NCBI RefSeq assembly: GCF_002157895.1
Contig: NZ_CP021377.1
Coordinates: 496,001 to 560,000, forward strand
Reading direction: 5' to 3'
DNA length: 64,000 bases
From: Oceanisphaera profunda
GTDB taxonomy: Bacteria; Pseudomonadota; Gammaproteobacteria; Enterobacterales; Aeromonadaceae
Positions 18,085-26,111 of this stretch are shown here, one piece after another; within the stretch, counting starts at the first letter, position 1; each line of letters opens with the position of its first letter. A program made the translations under genes and the position numbers. Under the pieces are notes generated by a model. That model worked only from the letters and a program-made list of their open reading frames with translations. It ran no database searches and was not told the origin of the DNA.

Positions 18085-18350
18085 GGGTCTGTTGACCTTT
18101 CGAGATGATTTTTGCAGCAGGTTGTGGAGTCTTTATACAAGGCATCGCTTGTGCCATGGAGTCATTCTCCATCAATAAGCGATAACGCCGTAGAAAGGCG
18201 CCACAAATGCTGCCCTTCGGGTTCGGCTAAACGCGTTTTTCTCTTTGTTGAGTGGGAGTTTGCTTAGAACGACTAGGCTACACCCCTCTCGTCGCGATAA
18301 AAACGCGTTTAACTCGAACAAAATTTAACCGCGAAAGGTCAACAGACCCT
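18085..18350. mobile_element. MITE-like element, copy 1 (266 bp)
   Basis: Perfect 18-bp terminal inverted repeats, GGGTCTGTTGACCTTTCG at the left end and its complement at the right, are flanked by TA on both sides (18083-18084, 18351-18352). The interior has a second inverted pair around AAACGCGTTTTT, so the whole element can fold. No transposase is encoded. A diverged copy in inverse orientation is at 55727-55991. An IS5-family element starts at the right-hand TA. Confidence 0.85.
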
Positions 18351-18365
18351 AGGGTGCGTTCTCAA

Positions 18366-18773
18366 TTATGCCAGCCAGATAACGGCTGACACGAGGCTCA
18401 ACATTGACTGGTAATTTTTTGCCAGTCGTTCGTACCTAGTTGCTATACGACGAAATTGCTTCAACTTTTGGAAGAAACGCTCAACCAAGTTGCGATCTTT
18501 ATAAACATGACGATCCAACGGCCTTGGCTCCAATCGATTTTTTCTTGAGGGTATAACCGCTTCTGCTCCAACACTTTGAATACTTTCAACAAACGCATCT
18601 GAATCATAACCCTTGTCAGCCAAGACCTGGCTAGGCGTAAAACCATCCAACAATGCCTCTGCTTGATCATATTCTGAGGCCTGCCCTAGGGTTAACAGTA
18701 AGCGCACGGGGTTGCCTAAAGCGTCAACGGCAGCATGGATTTTAGTCGTTAGTCCACCTCTAGACTTCCCCAT
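18366..18773 (-). CDS. IS5-family transposase, C-terminal frame (orfB)
   Basis: This frame holds the rest of the DDE domain: RGGLTTKIHAAVDALGNP, the second Asp in VLADKGYDSDAF, and the Glu in RNLVERFFQKLKQFRRIATRYE. All three catalytic acids of the fused protein are present. The frame is open upstream of its first ATG as far as the slippery A8 run, so a fused product would read GAAKKKEQDAEAMGKSRGG. The copy looks intact. Confidence 0.88.
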   Translation of the reverse strand: MGKSRGGLTTKIHAAVDALGNPVRLLLTLGQASEYDQAEALLDGFTPSQVLADKGYDSDAFVESIQSVGAEAVIPSRKNRLEPRPLDRHVYKDRNLVERFFQKLKQFRRIATRYERLAKNYQSMLSLVSAVIWLA

Positions 18774-19117
18774 GGCTTCTGCATCTTGCTCTTTTTTTTA
18801 GCCGCCCCATGTTGATGGACACGAACGATACTACCGTCGATCATGAGTTGCTCAAAATCAGCTTCTTTGGATAACTCCTCCATTATCGTGAGCCAGACGC
18901 CTTTGTGAGACCAACGACTATATCGGACGTAAACGCGGTGCCAATGCCCATAAAAATCAGGTAAATCCCGCCAAGGTGCGCCAGTTCGAGCAATCCAAAG
19001 TACCGCTTCAACAAATTTGCGATTATCGAGTGCTGTCACGCCTCTATCGCTAGCTTTACCCGGGAGCAGTTCTTCGATGCACTCCCATTGATCATCTCGT
19101 AGCAAGTAATGCCTCAT
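18749..19117 (-). CDS. IS5-family transposase, N-terminal frame (orfA)
   Basis: This 122-residue frame begins MRHYLLRDDQWECIEELLPG and contains the DUF4096-type N-terminal domain and the first catalytic Asp (LMIDGSIVRVHQHGA). It is meant to continue into the second frame by a -1 shift at an A8 run (complement of 18792-18799; heptamer A-AAA-AAG). If no shift occurs, translation ends 18 codons later. The start is normal for the group. Confidence 0.88.
   Translation of the reverse strand: MRHYLLRDDQWECIEELLPGKASDRGVTALDNRKFVEAVLWIARTGAPWRDLPDFYGHWHRVYVRYSRWSHKGVWLTIMEELSKEADFEQLMIDGSIVRVHQHGAAKKKSKMQKPWGSLEVD
18791..18799 (-). other. Programmed -1 frameshift site in the IS transposase
   Basis: On the coding strand the run GCTAAAAAAAAGAG contains the slippery heptamer A-AAA-AAG in the orfA frame. 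A -1 slip joins orfA directly to the open orfB frame. Frameshifting of this kind is established for several IS groups; it has not been shown for this element. Confidence 0.75.
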
Positions 19118-19390
19118 AAGTCGTTACCTCACAAGTAGTTACTTCAAATACTATAAAGGTAGCTAATGCAGCCGAAGCGTCAAATGAGAACGCGCCCTAG
19201 TCTTTGATTAATAAAACCAAGCTCGGTTAGGCTTTTAAAAGTGTAAAAATGTGCGCTGGGCCTAAAATGCTGCGCATCGCCAACCAAAACCTTGCCTAAC
19301 GCCAAGGGCTGTCATAATAGTGTGAATATGACTCCCATCCCGGACGCAATTGCGTACACTGATTGCCCGCAATCTTAATAAGGAATCTAG

Positions 19391-19789
19391 ATGAGCACCT
19401 TCAAGCAAAAATCTCTCGCCTTGTTGCTCGCAGGCGTGTTGAGCTCGCAATTAGCCGGCTGCGGCACCGTCTTTTATCCCGAGCGTAAAGGCCAGCAAAG
19501 CGGCAGTATCGATCCGGTAGTGGCCATCGCCAATGGCGTGGGCTTGTTGTTCTTTATTCTGCCGGGCGTTATCGCCTTTGCCGTCGACTTTAATAATGGT
19601 GCCATTTACCTGCCCGGCGGCAAGCGAGCTGAACTGGCGCCCAACGTCACACCTGACAGTCTAAATGAACACTTATATGCCAGCACCGGTCAGCGTGTTA
19701 ATTGGCAACAAGACGCGGTGCAAGTAGAAACGCTGAGCTCTCTATCCTTAGCCCAGCAGCGGCTACTGCAACTTGATAACCAAGGGTAA
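19391..19789 (+). CDS. Small lipoprotein of unknown function
   Basis: The 132-residue protein has a lipoprotein signal peptide with lipobox LAGC (LLLAGVLSSQLAGC). It then shows YPERKGQ, a hydrophobic stretch (VGLLFFILPGVIAFAVDF) and a C-terminal hydrophilic part. I recall similar short lipoproteins in other marine gammaproteobacteria without an assigned function. It is monocistronic and follows the IS element. Confidence 0.75.
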   Translation: MSTFKQKSLALLLAGVLSSQLAGCGTVFYPERKGQQSGSIDPVVAIANGVGLLFFILPGVIAFAVDFNNGAIYLPGGKRAELAPNVTPDSLNEHLYASTGQRVNWQQDAVQVETLSSLSLAQQRLLQLDNQG

Positions 19790-19844
19790 ACGCACATAGT
19801 CTTACCTGATTACGTTTGAACCTCAGCTATAATGCACCCGGTTT

Positions 19845-20236
19845 CGGTTTGTTCTTTGTAGCTGCCAAATTTATTCGGCAGGCCAGCTCTGCTGGCTGTT
19901 ACTGAGGTTTGGATTTCAACCAAAACACAAACCGGGCCGAATAAATTGGCCCCTACAAGGTCAAAATACCAAAATGAGCCTCATATTCTTTACCAAAGAG
20001 GCGGCGTCTACCTGTAACCTATTGAATTCATAGCTGCTTAAATCTCTGAAACATGGCTGAGCTTTGTGGATAATCAGGTAGTCTTATCACGCCTAGCGGA
20101 CGGACTATTTAGTCTGATTGCTGGACGCCTTTCATTATCCAGCTACGCTGGCCTGCCGAAGTTCTCTTTACCAAAGAGACGGACAGCTACAAAACATCAA
20201 TTCAACATTCAACATTCAACATTGACGTACCATGGC
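19845..20236. repeat. REP-like palindromes and a 7-bp tandem array in an intergenic gap
   Basis: This gap of about 450 bases has no convincing gene. TTTGTAGCTGCCAAATTTATTCGGCAGG (from 19855) is repeated in inverse orientation at 19932-19960 (complement CCTTGTAGGGGCCAATTTATTCGGCCC). TTTACCAAAGAG occurs twice (near 19992 and 20167), each followed by a related CGG..CTAC block. At 20200-20220 there are three perfect copies of ATTCAAC. The pattern fits clustered REP elements. Confidence 0.65.
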
Positions 20237-20237
20237 T

Positions 20238-22055
20238 TTAATAAGCGCCGCCTATGGCTGGTCGTAGATGGTCGTATAGCGGAATGGCATCGTTGAGCTC
20301 AGCCGCCGTCATGGCCGGTTGAATAACGGCTAAATGATCCCGTGCCCGCTGAATACTGGCCGTGCGTAGCAGCTGCACATTAGGGTATAAACGCCGCGCT
20401 TCCCCTAACCACAGCTGGGCTGCATCTTCTTGGCCTGCAGCACCTAGCGCTAAATAGGCATTATAATAAACACCGGCGCGCGGCGTGTGTATGACAAAGC
20501 GGCGCGCCCAATCTGCATAGTCTAATAACTCGGTTTTATCTTTGTTTAACAAGGCGTGAGTGAGTTGCCAATGATGGCGATAAAACGCGGTTCTGTCATA
20601 CCAGATCAGTGGATTAACCACATGTTTAAGCTCGGCCTGAGAATGTTGGTCATTTTGTGCATAGCGGGTCAGCTGTTGGCCCGCCACCAAACCCGTGGCC
20701 ATAAATAATACCAAACCTATACCCCAGGCGCGGATTGGCCAACGGCTCCAGTTGGGCGGCTGAGGCAGTAAGCGACGCTGACCGTATTGGGCATCAATCA
20801 CATAGATTAATACCAGCACCATCAGCCAATGGGGCTGAGAATGATAAAATGGAAACTCAGTTTGACTGTGAATAAAAATAGGCGTCAACACGCCCACCCA
20901 GGCCAAACTTTGGGCAATGGGCAAGCGATACAATAACTGCAGCACCAAGCCGCTCATCACCACTAAGCCGAGCAACGGTAAAATACCGCCTTCTATGGCC
21001 CACAATAAAAACTCATTATGCGGGTGGCCCATCTCAGTAAAGAGTGGTTCAGCGCCCGGCGTGAGTTCGCGCCAAGTGGCATAAGTGCTATAAAAAGCCG
21101 ACTCAAAACTGCCGTAGCCAAAGCCAAACCAAGGCTTGTCCAACCACATGCGTAACCCATGAGCATAGATATCGAAGCGACCGTCCGCATCAGTATAAAT
21201 ACTGAAGCTGCGTTTACTCATCTCAAAGGCATCCAGCCCATAGATACCCAGCCCCACGCCAATGGGGATCAACAACAGGCTAAGTAATAATCGTTTAGAA
21301 CGGGTTTTGATCAACATCTGCCATAACAGAGGTAGTAACAACAAGATGCCCAGCAATAAGCCCAACTGACCGGCACGGGATTGTAATAATACGATCAGCA
21401 CGCCGCCCGCACCCAATACCGCCGCAAACCACACAGATTTAAGCACAAATGCGCGCCAAGGTGATTTGGCTTCATGCAGCCATAAGTACAGGGCTAAGAT
21501 CATGCCGGTGGCTACGAAACTGGCCATCACATTACGATGCTGAAAAATGCCGTAGGGCGAGCGTACTTCGGTGTTGTAGCCAAAACCATTATCCGGCTGC
21601 AACACAAAAAACTGCGCTAAACCCAGTAAGATTTCGACACTCACCGCCGCCAGTAAACAATAAAGTAAATAGCGCCTGCCCCGCTCGCTAAAGCGGCATT
21701 GCTGCAAGGCTAAATAAAACAATAAGCCGCCACACAGCGCCAGCATACGCGGTAAAGCATGGCCGGCTACGGTATTGTTATGCAGATAAAAGAAGGGAAC
21801 CCAAAGCAGGGTACTGGCCGCCAACATGCCTAACCAAAAGCGGCTGGTCAGTAAGCGGCGCCGCTGCCAATGCCACAGCCCAAGCGTGGTCATCACCCCC
21901 ATGCACAACCAACCCATTTGGTTAAAGGGCAATTGCAGACCGATGCCAAACAGGTGTGGCAGATACAGATGCATCGCAAACAGCGCGTAAAACGCCATGC
22001 ACACCAGCATAGCGCGGGCGAGCCGTTCCTGTTGCAATAAAGGCGAAGACATCAT
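20238..22055 (-). CDS. PglL/Wzy-type O-oligosaccharyltransferase (O-antigen ligase family)
   Basis: This 605-residue polytopic inner-membrane protein has about 12 hydrophobic segments and a large periplasmic loop. That loop carries the ligase signature around GFGYGSFESAFYSTYATWRE and ends with GHPHNEFLLWAIEGG, where the conserved His lies. The extra C-terminal domain (from about residue 440) matches the Wzy_C_2 arrangement of PglL enzymes that transfer lipid-linked glycans to pilin or other proteins. WaaL-type O-antigen ligation is the alternative, but no LPS or pilin gene is adjacent. Adjacent ATGs are at 22055 and 22052. Confidence 0.8.
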   Translation of the reverse strand: MMSSPLLQQERLARAMLVCMAFYALFAMHLYLPHLFGIGLQLPFNQMGWLCMGVMTTLGLWHWQRRRLLTSRFWLGMLAASTLLWVPFFYLHNNTVAGHALPRMLALCGGLLFYLALQQCRFSERGRRYLLYCLLAAVSVEILLGLAQFFVLQPDNGFGYNTEVRSPYGIFQHRNVMASFVATGMILALYLWLHEAKSPWRAFVLKSVWFAAVLGAGGVLIVLLQSRAGQLGLLLGILLLLPLLWQMLIKTRSKRLLLSLLLIPIGVGLGIYGLDAFEMSKRSFSIYTDADGRFDIYAHGLRMWLDKPWFGFGYGSFESAFYSTYATWRELTPGAEPLFTEMGHPHNEFLLWAIEGGILPLLGLVVMSGLVLQLLYRLPIAQSLAWVGVLTPIFIHSQTEFPFYHSQPHWLMVLVLIYVIDAQYGQRRLLPQPPNWSRWPIRAWGIGLVLFMATGLVAGQQLTRYAQNDQHSQAELKHVVNPLIWYDRTAFYRHHWQLTHALLNKDKTELLDYADWARRFVIHTPRAGVYYNAYLALGAAGQEDAAQLWLGEARRLYPNVQLLRTASIQRARDHLAVIQPAMTAAELNDAIPLYDHLRPAIGGAY

Positions 22056-22172
22056 ATTCGGGCGTTTACTCGGCAGTGTGCAAATTCACAGTTTCTTACT
22101 TTACCCAAGCTGGCGGCAAAAAGCATGAGCCAAGTGTGCGCCCAAAGCCAGAATCTGCCACATGAGGTGATT

Positions 22173-22345
22173 CAGCGCCGAGCGCCCGGCGCCAAGCACC
22201 CAGTTAGATCTAAAAGCGCTAAACTAAACGCCGTATCGCTAACACCAGCCAGCAAAACAGCTGTTACGGTCACCAGTCCGCCATTACAGCAAAAGACGAG
22301 GGCTTGCTATTTAGCTGGGCGCCGGGCGCTTGGTGCTCGGCGCTG
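22173..22345. repeat. Long inverted repeat of GC-rich GCGCCGAGCGCC-type motif
   Basis: Two 31-base arms (22173-22203 and 22315-22345) face each other across about 110 bases. They are not exact complements: the end blocks CAGCGCCGAG and CCAG match, while the middle CGCCCGGCG and CCAAGC blocks are in swapped order. It lies between the PglL-like gene and the end of tamB. Confidence 0.65.
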
Positions 22346-22352
22346 TTGTTAA

Positions 22353-25300
22353 CTAAAACTCAAAGCGATAAAACAGATCTATGGCTTGGTTTAAACCGCT
22401 GGCCGCTTGCAGGTACAAACGGGGCAACAGTTCATAACGCAGCCTTAGCTCGCCAATCGAGGAAAACACGCCTACGCCATAGCCAATTTGTAAGCCAGGC
22501 AACACATAGGCGGTAATGTTCACCTCGGTATCATCGCCACTGCCACCCGTGTCCACCGCCACGTCTTTTAAACCTAACGACTCGCCAATATCACTTACTA
22601 CCCCGCCCACTTTGCCCACACCGGCACCCAGCAGCATAGATTGCACTAATGCGTTGCCGTCGGTGTCGCCACCGCCATCTAACCCGCGCCCGCGTAGCAA
22701 ATAAGACAATTGCTCCGCTTGAGGCATACCCGGCTCAGAAAACACCAACAATTCCGGCTGTTGAGCGGTACCCGTAACCCGCACCCCCACCGTGATGCTG
22801 CTATCGGACATAGTCGAAGGGTTACGGATGGCCACTACTTTTAGGTTAGGCACATCCAAGGGGCCGCTAAATAAGATACTGCCTTCGCGGATCAATAGAT
22901 TCTGGCCGTAGGCTTTAAATTTACCGTCAACTAAGCGGATTTCACCGGTCCCGCGCATGGCTCGGTTGGGCCTTTGCACAATATTGAGTTTACCCTCGAG
23001 TCGGGTTTTTAGGCCAAAGGCTTCTAAACGCACGTCCTCTAGCAGTTGCACCTGAATACGAATGTCGACAGGTAAGCTGGGTGCCGTTTCTGGGATAATC
23101 CCAGAGGGCTGCACTATGATTACATCCGACGACAAGGACACGGCGCTGTCTGGCAACTCTTTCACCTCGATGCGTGCCCAAGGGATCAAGATACGCCCTC
23201 TTACCTTGGCAACTTCGCCTAAAGTGATGGTCATATCAGGATTAACCCGCACTCGGCCCATGCCCGGATAACCGGCTTCTAAATCGTGACCTTTGAGGCG
23301 AATTTCACCGCTCACCGGCAATTGGCGCCAATCTAGCTCGCCGGAGATATATAAGGGCCCGCCACCTACTTTAAGCTGGCCGTTAATGGTGGCCTCGGTG
23401 CCTCTAATATCCAGGCGGGTGGTAAAGTCGCGCACTTTAACCATGTCAGAGTAAGTGTCGATTTCCCCGCCGGTTAAGCTAATGTTGCCAAACAACAAGG
23501 GGGCAGCCAGCGTACCTTCAAATCGACCTTGGCCCGCCAGCGTGCCTTGCAGACGCGCCACTTCGGGTAGCAGCGGTGCTAACCAATCGAGCTTTAACTG
23601 GGCAATTTTTAAGTTGCCGCTCAACGCCCGCTTGCCATTTAAGTCCGCCACATTAGCTTGTACGCCCATCTCGCCCAACTTAGTGGAGCGAAAATCCAGC
23701 GTGCTACGCAGTTGGTTATTGGACATTTCACTGGTGAGTGACAGGGTTTGATACGCAAGGCGGGTGCCGTTACTGACAAACGTGCCGGGCGTGGTGCTGA
23801 TATTGGCGTTTATTTTTGGCAGCTTGCCATTCCATTGCAACGCCACCGTGCCACCCAGCGTCGCCTCCCATGAAAAGTCATTGGGAAAAAACGGCTTTAA
23901 GCGGGCTAAATCTAAGTCGCGGATCTGTAGGCCTGCTTGGCCTTTTTCTGCGCTGGCACGAATGGCATCAAAACACACCGATGCCTTGCCCGAGCGCCAG
24001 CAATGCGGCTGCGCATTAAAAGTATCGCCTTGATAAGCCAGCTGCCAATCTTGCTGCAGCGCCCACTTATCGAGTGGGGTATTTAGCTCGCCCTTGGTTA
24101 AGCGCCCGCGCCAGCCGTCTTTGCCTAAGCTGCCAGTCAAGTTTAAATCCGCCGCTAATGGCTCGCCCTTAAAGTTAAGGCTCAAACGATGCGCCGCCTC
24201 ATTCCCCGAACCAATCAGCTGTAGCTTATCAATGCGCATCTCACCGGAGCGAATGCGGTCTATGGTTAAGCGTAGATCGCCCTTCATCTGCTGCCCCGTG
24301 GCTTTATCACCTAGGCTGGCATTGGCTTGCAGACGAATATCTTTGGCTTCGTTGTCGTTAAAGCCTGCGGTCTTGCCTGTTAGCTCCGCACTTAGCTCAG
24401 GGGATTTAAGTGCGCCGCGCACCTTAATATCACCGGCTAAGTCACCGTATAATCCCGGTGCGTACACGGCTAAATTGGGGGCCGACAGCACACCATCTAA
24501 CTGCCAGTGGTCGGTGATATCGCCGTTCACGGTGAGCTTATTATCCGCATTGGTCAGCTGTAGTTGTTTAATGCTGCCTTGCAGTGCTTGGTTAAGGCTC
24601 ACTTGGCCTTTTAATGACAACGGGTAATCTCGCAAAAAGCCATTTATGTTCGGCTCAGCATTCAGAGTCCATTTTTCCCCTTGTAACGCAAAGCGAGTAT
24701 CCAACTTACCATTAAGCTTGCCGTCCATGCCCTCCACAAAGGCCCCAGGGTCTACGTCGCTGAGCGCCAATATGCCTTGCCAGTTAATGCCGTCGCTCCA
24801 ACTAATTTTACCATCTACTTGCACTTCACCTTTAGGCAGCATCAGCGTTAATGGCTCAATTTCGGCGCCCTTAAGGTCGCCGTTGGCGCTGAGTTTAATG
24901 CCCACTGGCGGTAAGTCTGGGCCGTGGGCTTCACTGCTGAGCGTTAATTTATAAGCTTCTAAACGCCCTTTTAGGCGCAGTTTACCTTGCTCTAATCGCC
25001 ATTCAGGTTCGTTAAAGGGCCAACCTAATTGTTGCCAGTTTAGCGCCAGATCAAAAGGCAATTGCGGATTAAGCGGCTCGGCGCTTAAGCTTGCTTGCGC
25101 CTTAAGCACGCCACCTAACACTAATTTTCCTTTAAGCTTGGCCAGAGTATCGGTCAAGGTGGCGGCTACCGTTTGCCCCGCTAATTGCCCATCCAGTAGC
25201 GGCTTTTTCACTGTTGAGGTGAGCGCTAAATCCAACGGATAATCACCGGTTAGGGTGACGTGTCCTCCCAGCTTTACGGTGGCCAACTCATGGTCGAGGC

Positions 25301-26111
25301 TGGCGGTAATAATCTTTATTTCACTGCCTCGCCCTTCTAGCTCCAGCTGCAGGGCATGCAATGCTTGAATTTCGCCGTTTTGAATCAGCTTGCTGTCCGT
25401 TAAGCTAAATTCTTGTAATTTAATAGGAAACGGCAGCACAATTTCTGGCAATACGAATAAGGGCTCAGGGGAAGCCACTTTACCAGCGGCCTTGGCTTGC
25501 TTTTGTGCCTGCGCTTGTTTTTCAGACTCAGGTTGCTCGTCCAGGGTATTGCCGGCCTGTTTAGTCGCGTCCTCTGCATCCAGATTAATCACCAAGCCGC
25601 TCATATTAGGCCCGGTAATCACCATGCCTTCTTTGTCCCAGTGCACGCCCACTTCGACACTTTGCCACGCTATGGTTTGCCCGGGCAGATTAATGGTAAC
25701 GCGGTCGGCGCGAACTTTATCCAGATCAATGCGCAGCGGCGGCGTGATCTCAGCCAGCGGCTCTTTGGGATCATCTGGGCTTTCAGGGAAATACTTAATG
25801 GTAATTTCTAAGTCTTCAGCCACCAGCTCTTGTAGCCACAAGCGGCGGTCTAATAACTTACCCAACTGCCAGCCAACGTTGATATCTCGCGCCGAGAAGG
25901 CCAGGGAGTCTTGCTCATAGCTTAACTCGGTAAAATGCCAGCCTTCACCCAGTTGCCCAGAGGCCAAGGTGCCATCGAGGCCAGCCACTTGTTGTTTGGC
26001 TATTCCCCATAACCATTGGTTGCCTACTTGGGTAAATAACAGGCTGAACAACACCATTAACAGCAGACACAGGCCAACGACCACGCCGCTTAACACTCGC
26101 GTAAAAGTCAT
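22353..26111 (-). CDS. tamB: Translocation and assembly module protein TamB
   Basis: TamB (1252 residues) is an inner-membrane-anchored, periplasm-spanning AsmA-like protein with a repeated beta-groove. With TamA it supports outer-membrane assembly and phospholipid transport. The sequence has one N-terminal membrane anchor (VVVGLCLLLMVLFSLLFTQVG), a long region of repeating beta-strand text, and the conserved DUF490 C-terminus (from about GEIRLVDGKFKAYGQNL to LLPRLYLQAASGLNQAIDLFYRFEF). It overlaps tamA by four bases (ATGA), indicating coupled translation. Length is typical. Confidence 0.95.
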   Translation of the reverse strand: MTFTRVLSGVVVGLCLLLMVLFSLLFTQVGNQWLWGIAKQQVAGLDGTLASGQLGEGWHFTELSYEQDSLAFSARDINVGWQLGKLLDRRLWLQELVAEDLEITIKYFPESPDDPKEPLAEITPPLRIDLDKVRADRVTINLPGQTIAWQSVEVGVHWDKEGMVITGPNMSGLVINLDAEDATKQAGNTLDEQPESEKQAQAQKQAKAAGKVASPEPLFVLPEIVLPFPIKLQEFSLTDSKLIQNGEIQALHALQLELEGRGSEIKIITASLDHELATVKLGGHVTLTGDYPLDLALTSTVKKPLLDGQLAGQTVAATLTDTLAKLKGKLVLGGVLKAQASLSAEPLNPQLPFDLALNWQQLGWPFNEPEWRLEQGKLRLKGRLEAYKLTLSSEAHGPDLPPVGIKLSANGDLKGAEIEPLTLMLPKGEVQVDGKISWSDGINWQGILALSDVDPGAFVEGMDGKLNGKLDTRFALQGEKWTLNAEPNINGFLRDYPLSLKGQVSLNQALQGSIKQLQLTNADNKLTVNGDITDHWQLDGVLSAPNLAVYAPGLYGDLAGDIKVRGALKSPELSAELTGKTAGFNDNEAKDIRLQANASLGDKATGQQMKGDLRLTIDRIRSGEMRIDKLQLIGSGNEAAHRLSLNFKGEPLAADLNLTGSLGKDGWRGRLTKGELNTPLDKWALQQDWQLAYQGDTFNAQPHCWRSGKASVCFDAIRASAEKGQAGLQIRDLDLARLKPFFPNDFSWEATLGGTVALQWNGKLPKINANISTTPGTFVSNGTRLAYQTLSLTSEMSNNQLRSTLDFRSTKLGEMGVQANVADLNGKRALSGNLKIAQLKLDWLAPLLPEVARLQGTLAGQGRFEGTLAAPLLFGNISLTGGEIDTYSDMVKVRDFTTRLDIRGTEATINGQLKVGGGPLYISGELDWRQLPVSGEIRLKGHDLEAGYPGMGRVRVNPDMTITLGEVAKVRGRILIPWARIEVKELPDSAVSLSSDVIIVQPSGIIPETAPSLPVDIRIQVQLLEDVRLEAFGLKTRLEGKLNIVQRPNRAMRGTGEIRLVDGKFKAYGQNLLIREGSILFSGPLDVPNLKVVAIRNPSTMSDSSITVGVRVTGTAQQPELLVFSEPGMPQAEQLSYLLRGRGLDGGGDTDGNALVQSMLLGAGVGKVGGVVSDIGESLGLKDVAVDTGGSGDDTEVNITAYVLPGLQIGYGVGVFSSIGELRLRYELLPRLYLQAASGLNQAIDLFYRFEF

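Larger units (their letters stand above)
18353..19197 (-). mobile_element. IS5-family (IS427-like) insertion sequence, 845 bp
   Basis: The ends are inverted repeats: GGGTGCGTTCTCAATT at the left, and GGGCGCGTTCTCATTT read inward from the right. TA flanks both sides (18351-18352, 19198-19199), giving a short target duplication. One transposase gene fills it, split into two overlapping frames on the minus strand. Size, ends and the split gene fit the IS427 group. The left end coincides exactly with the right end of a MITE. Confidence 0.88.

Noticed and set aside
22516-25920. Many plus-strand frames opposite tamB
   Set aside because: tamB has full family length and motifs; the frames opposite are uninterrupted by chance in a long GC-rich gene.
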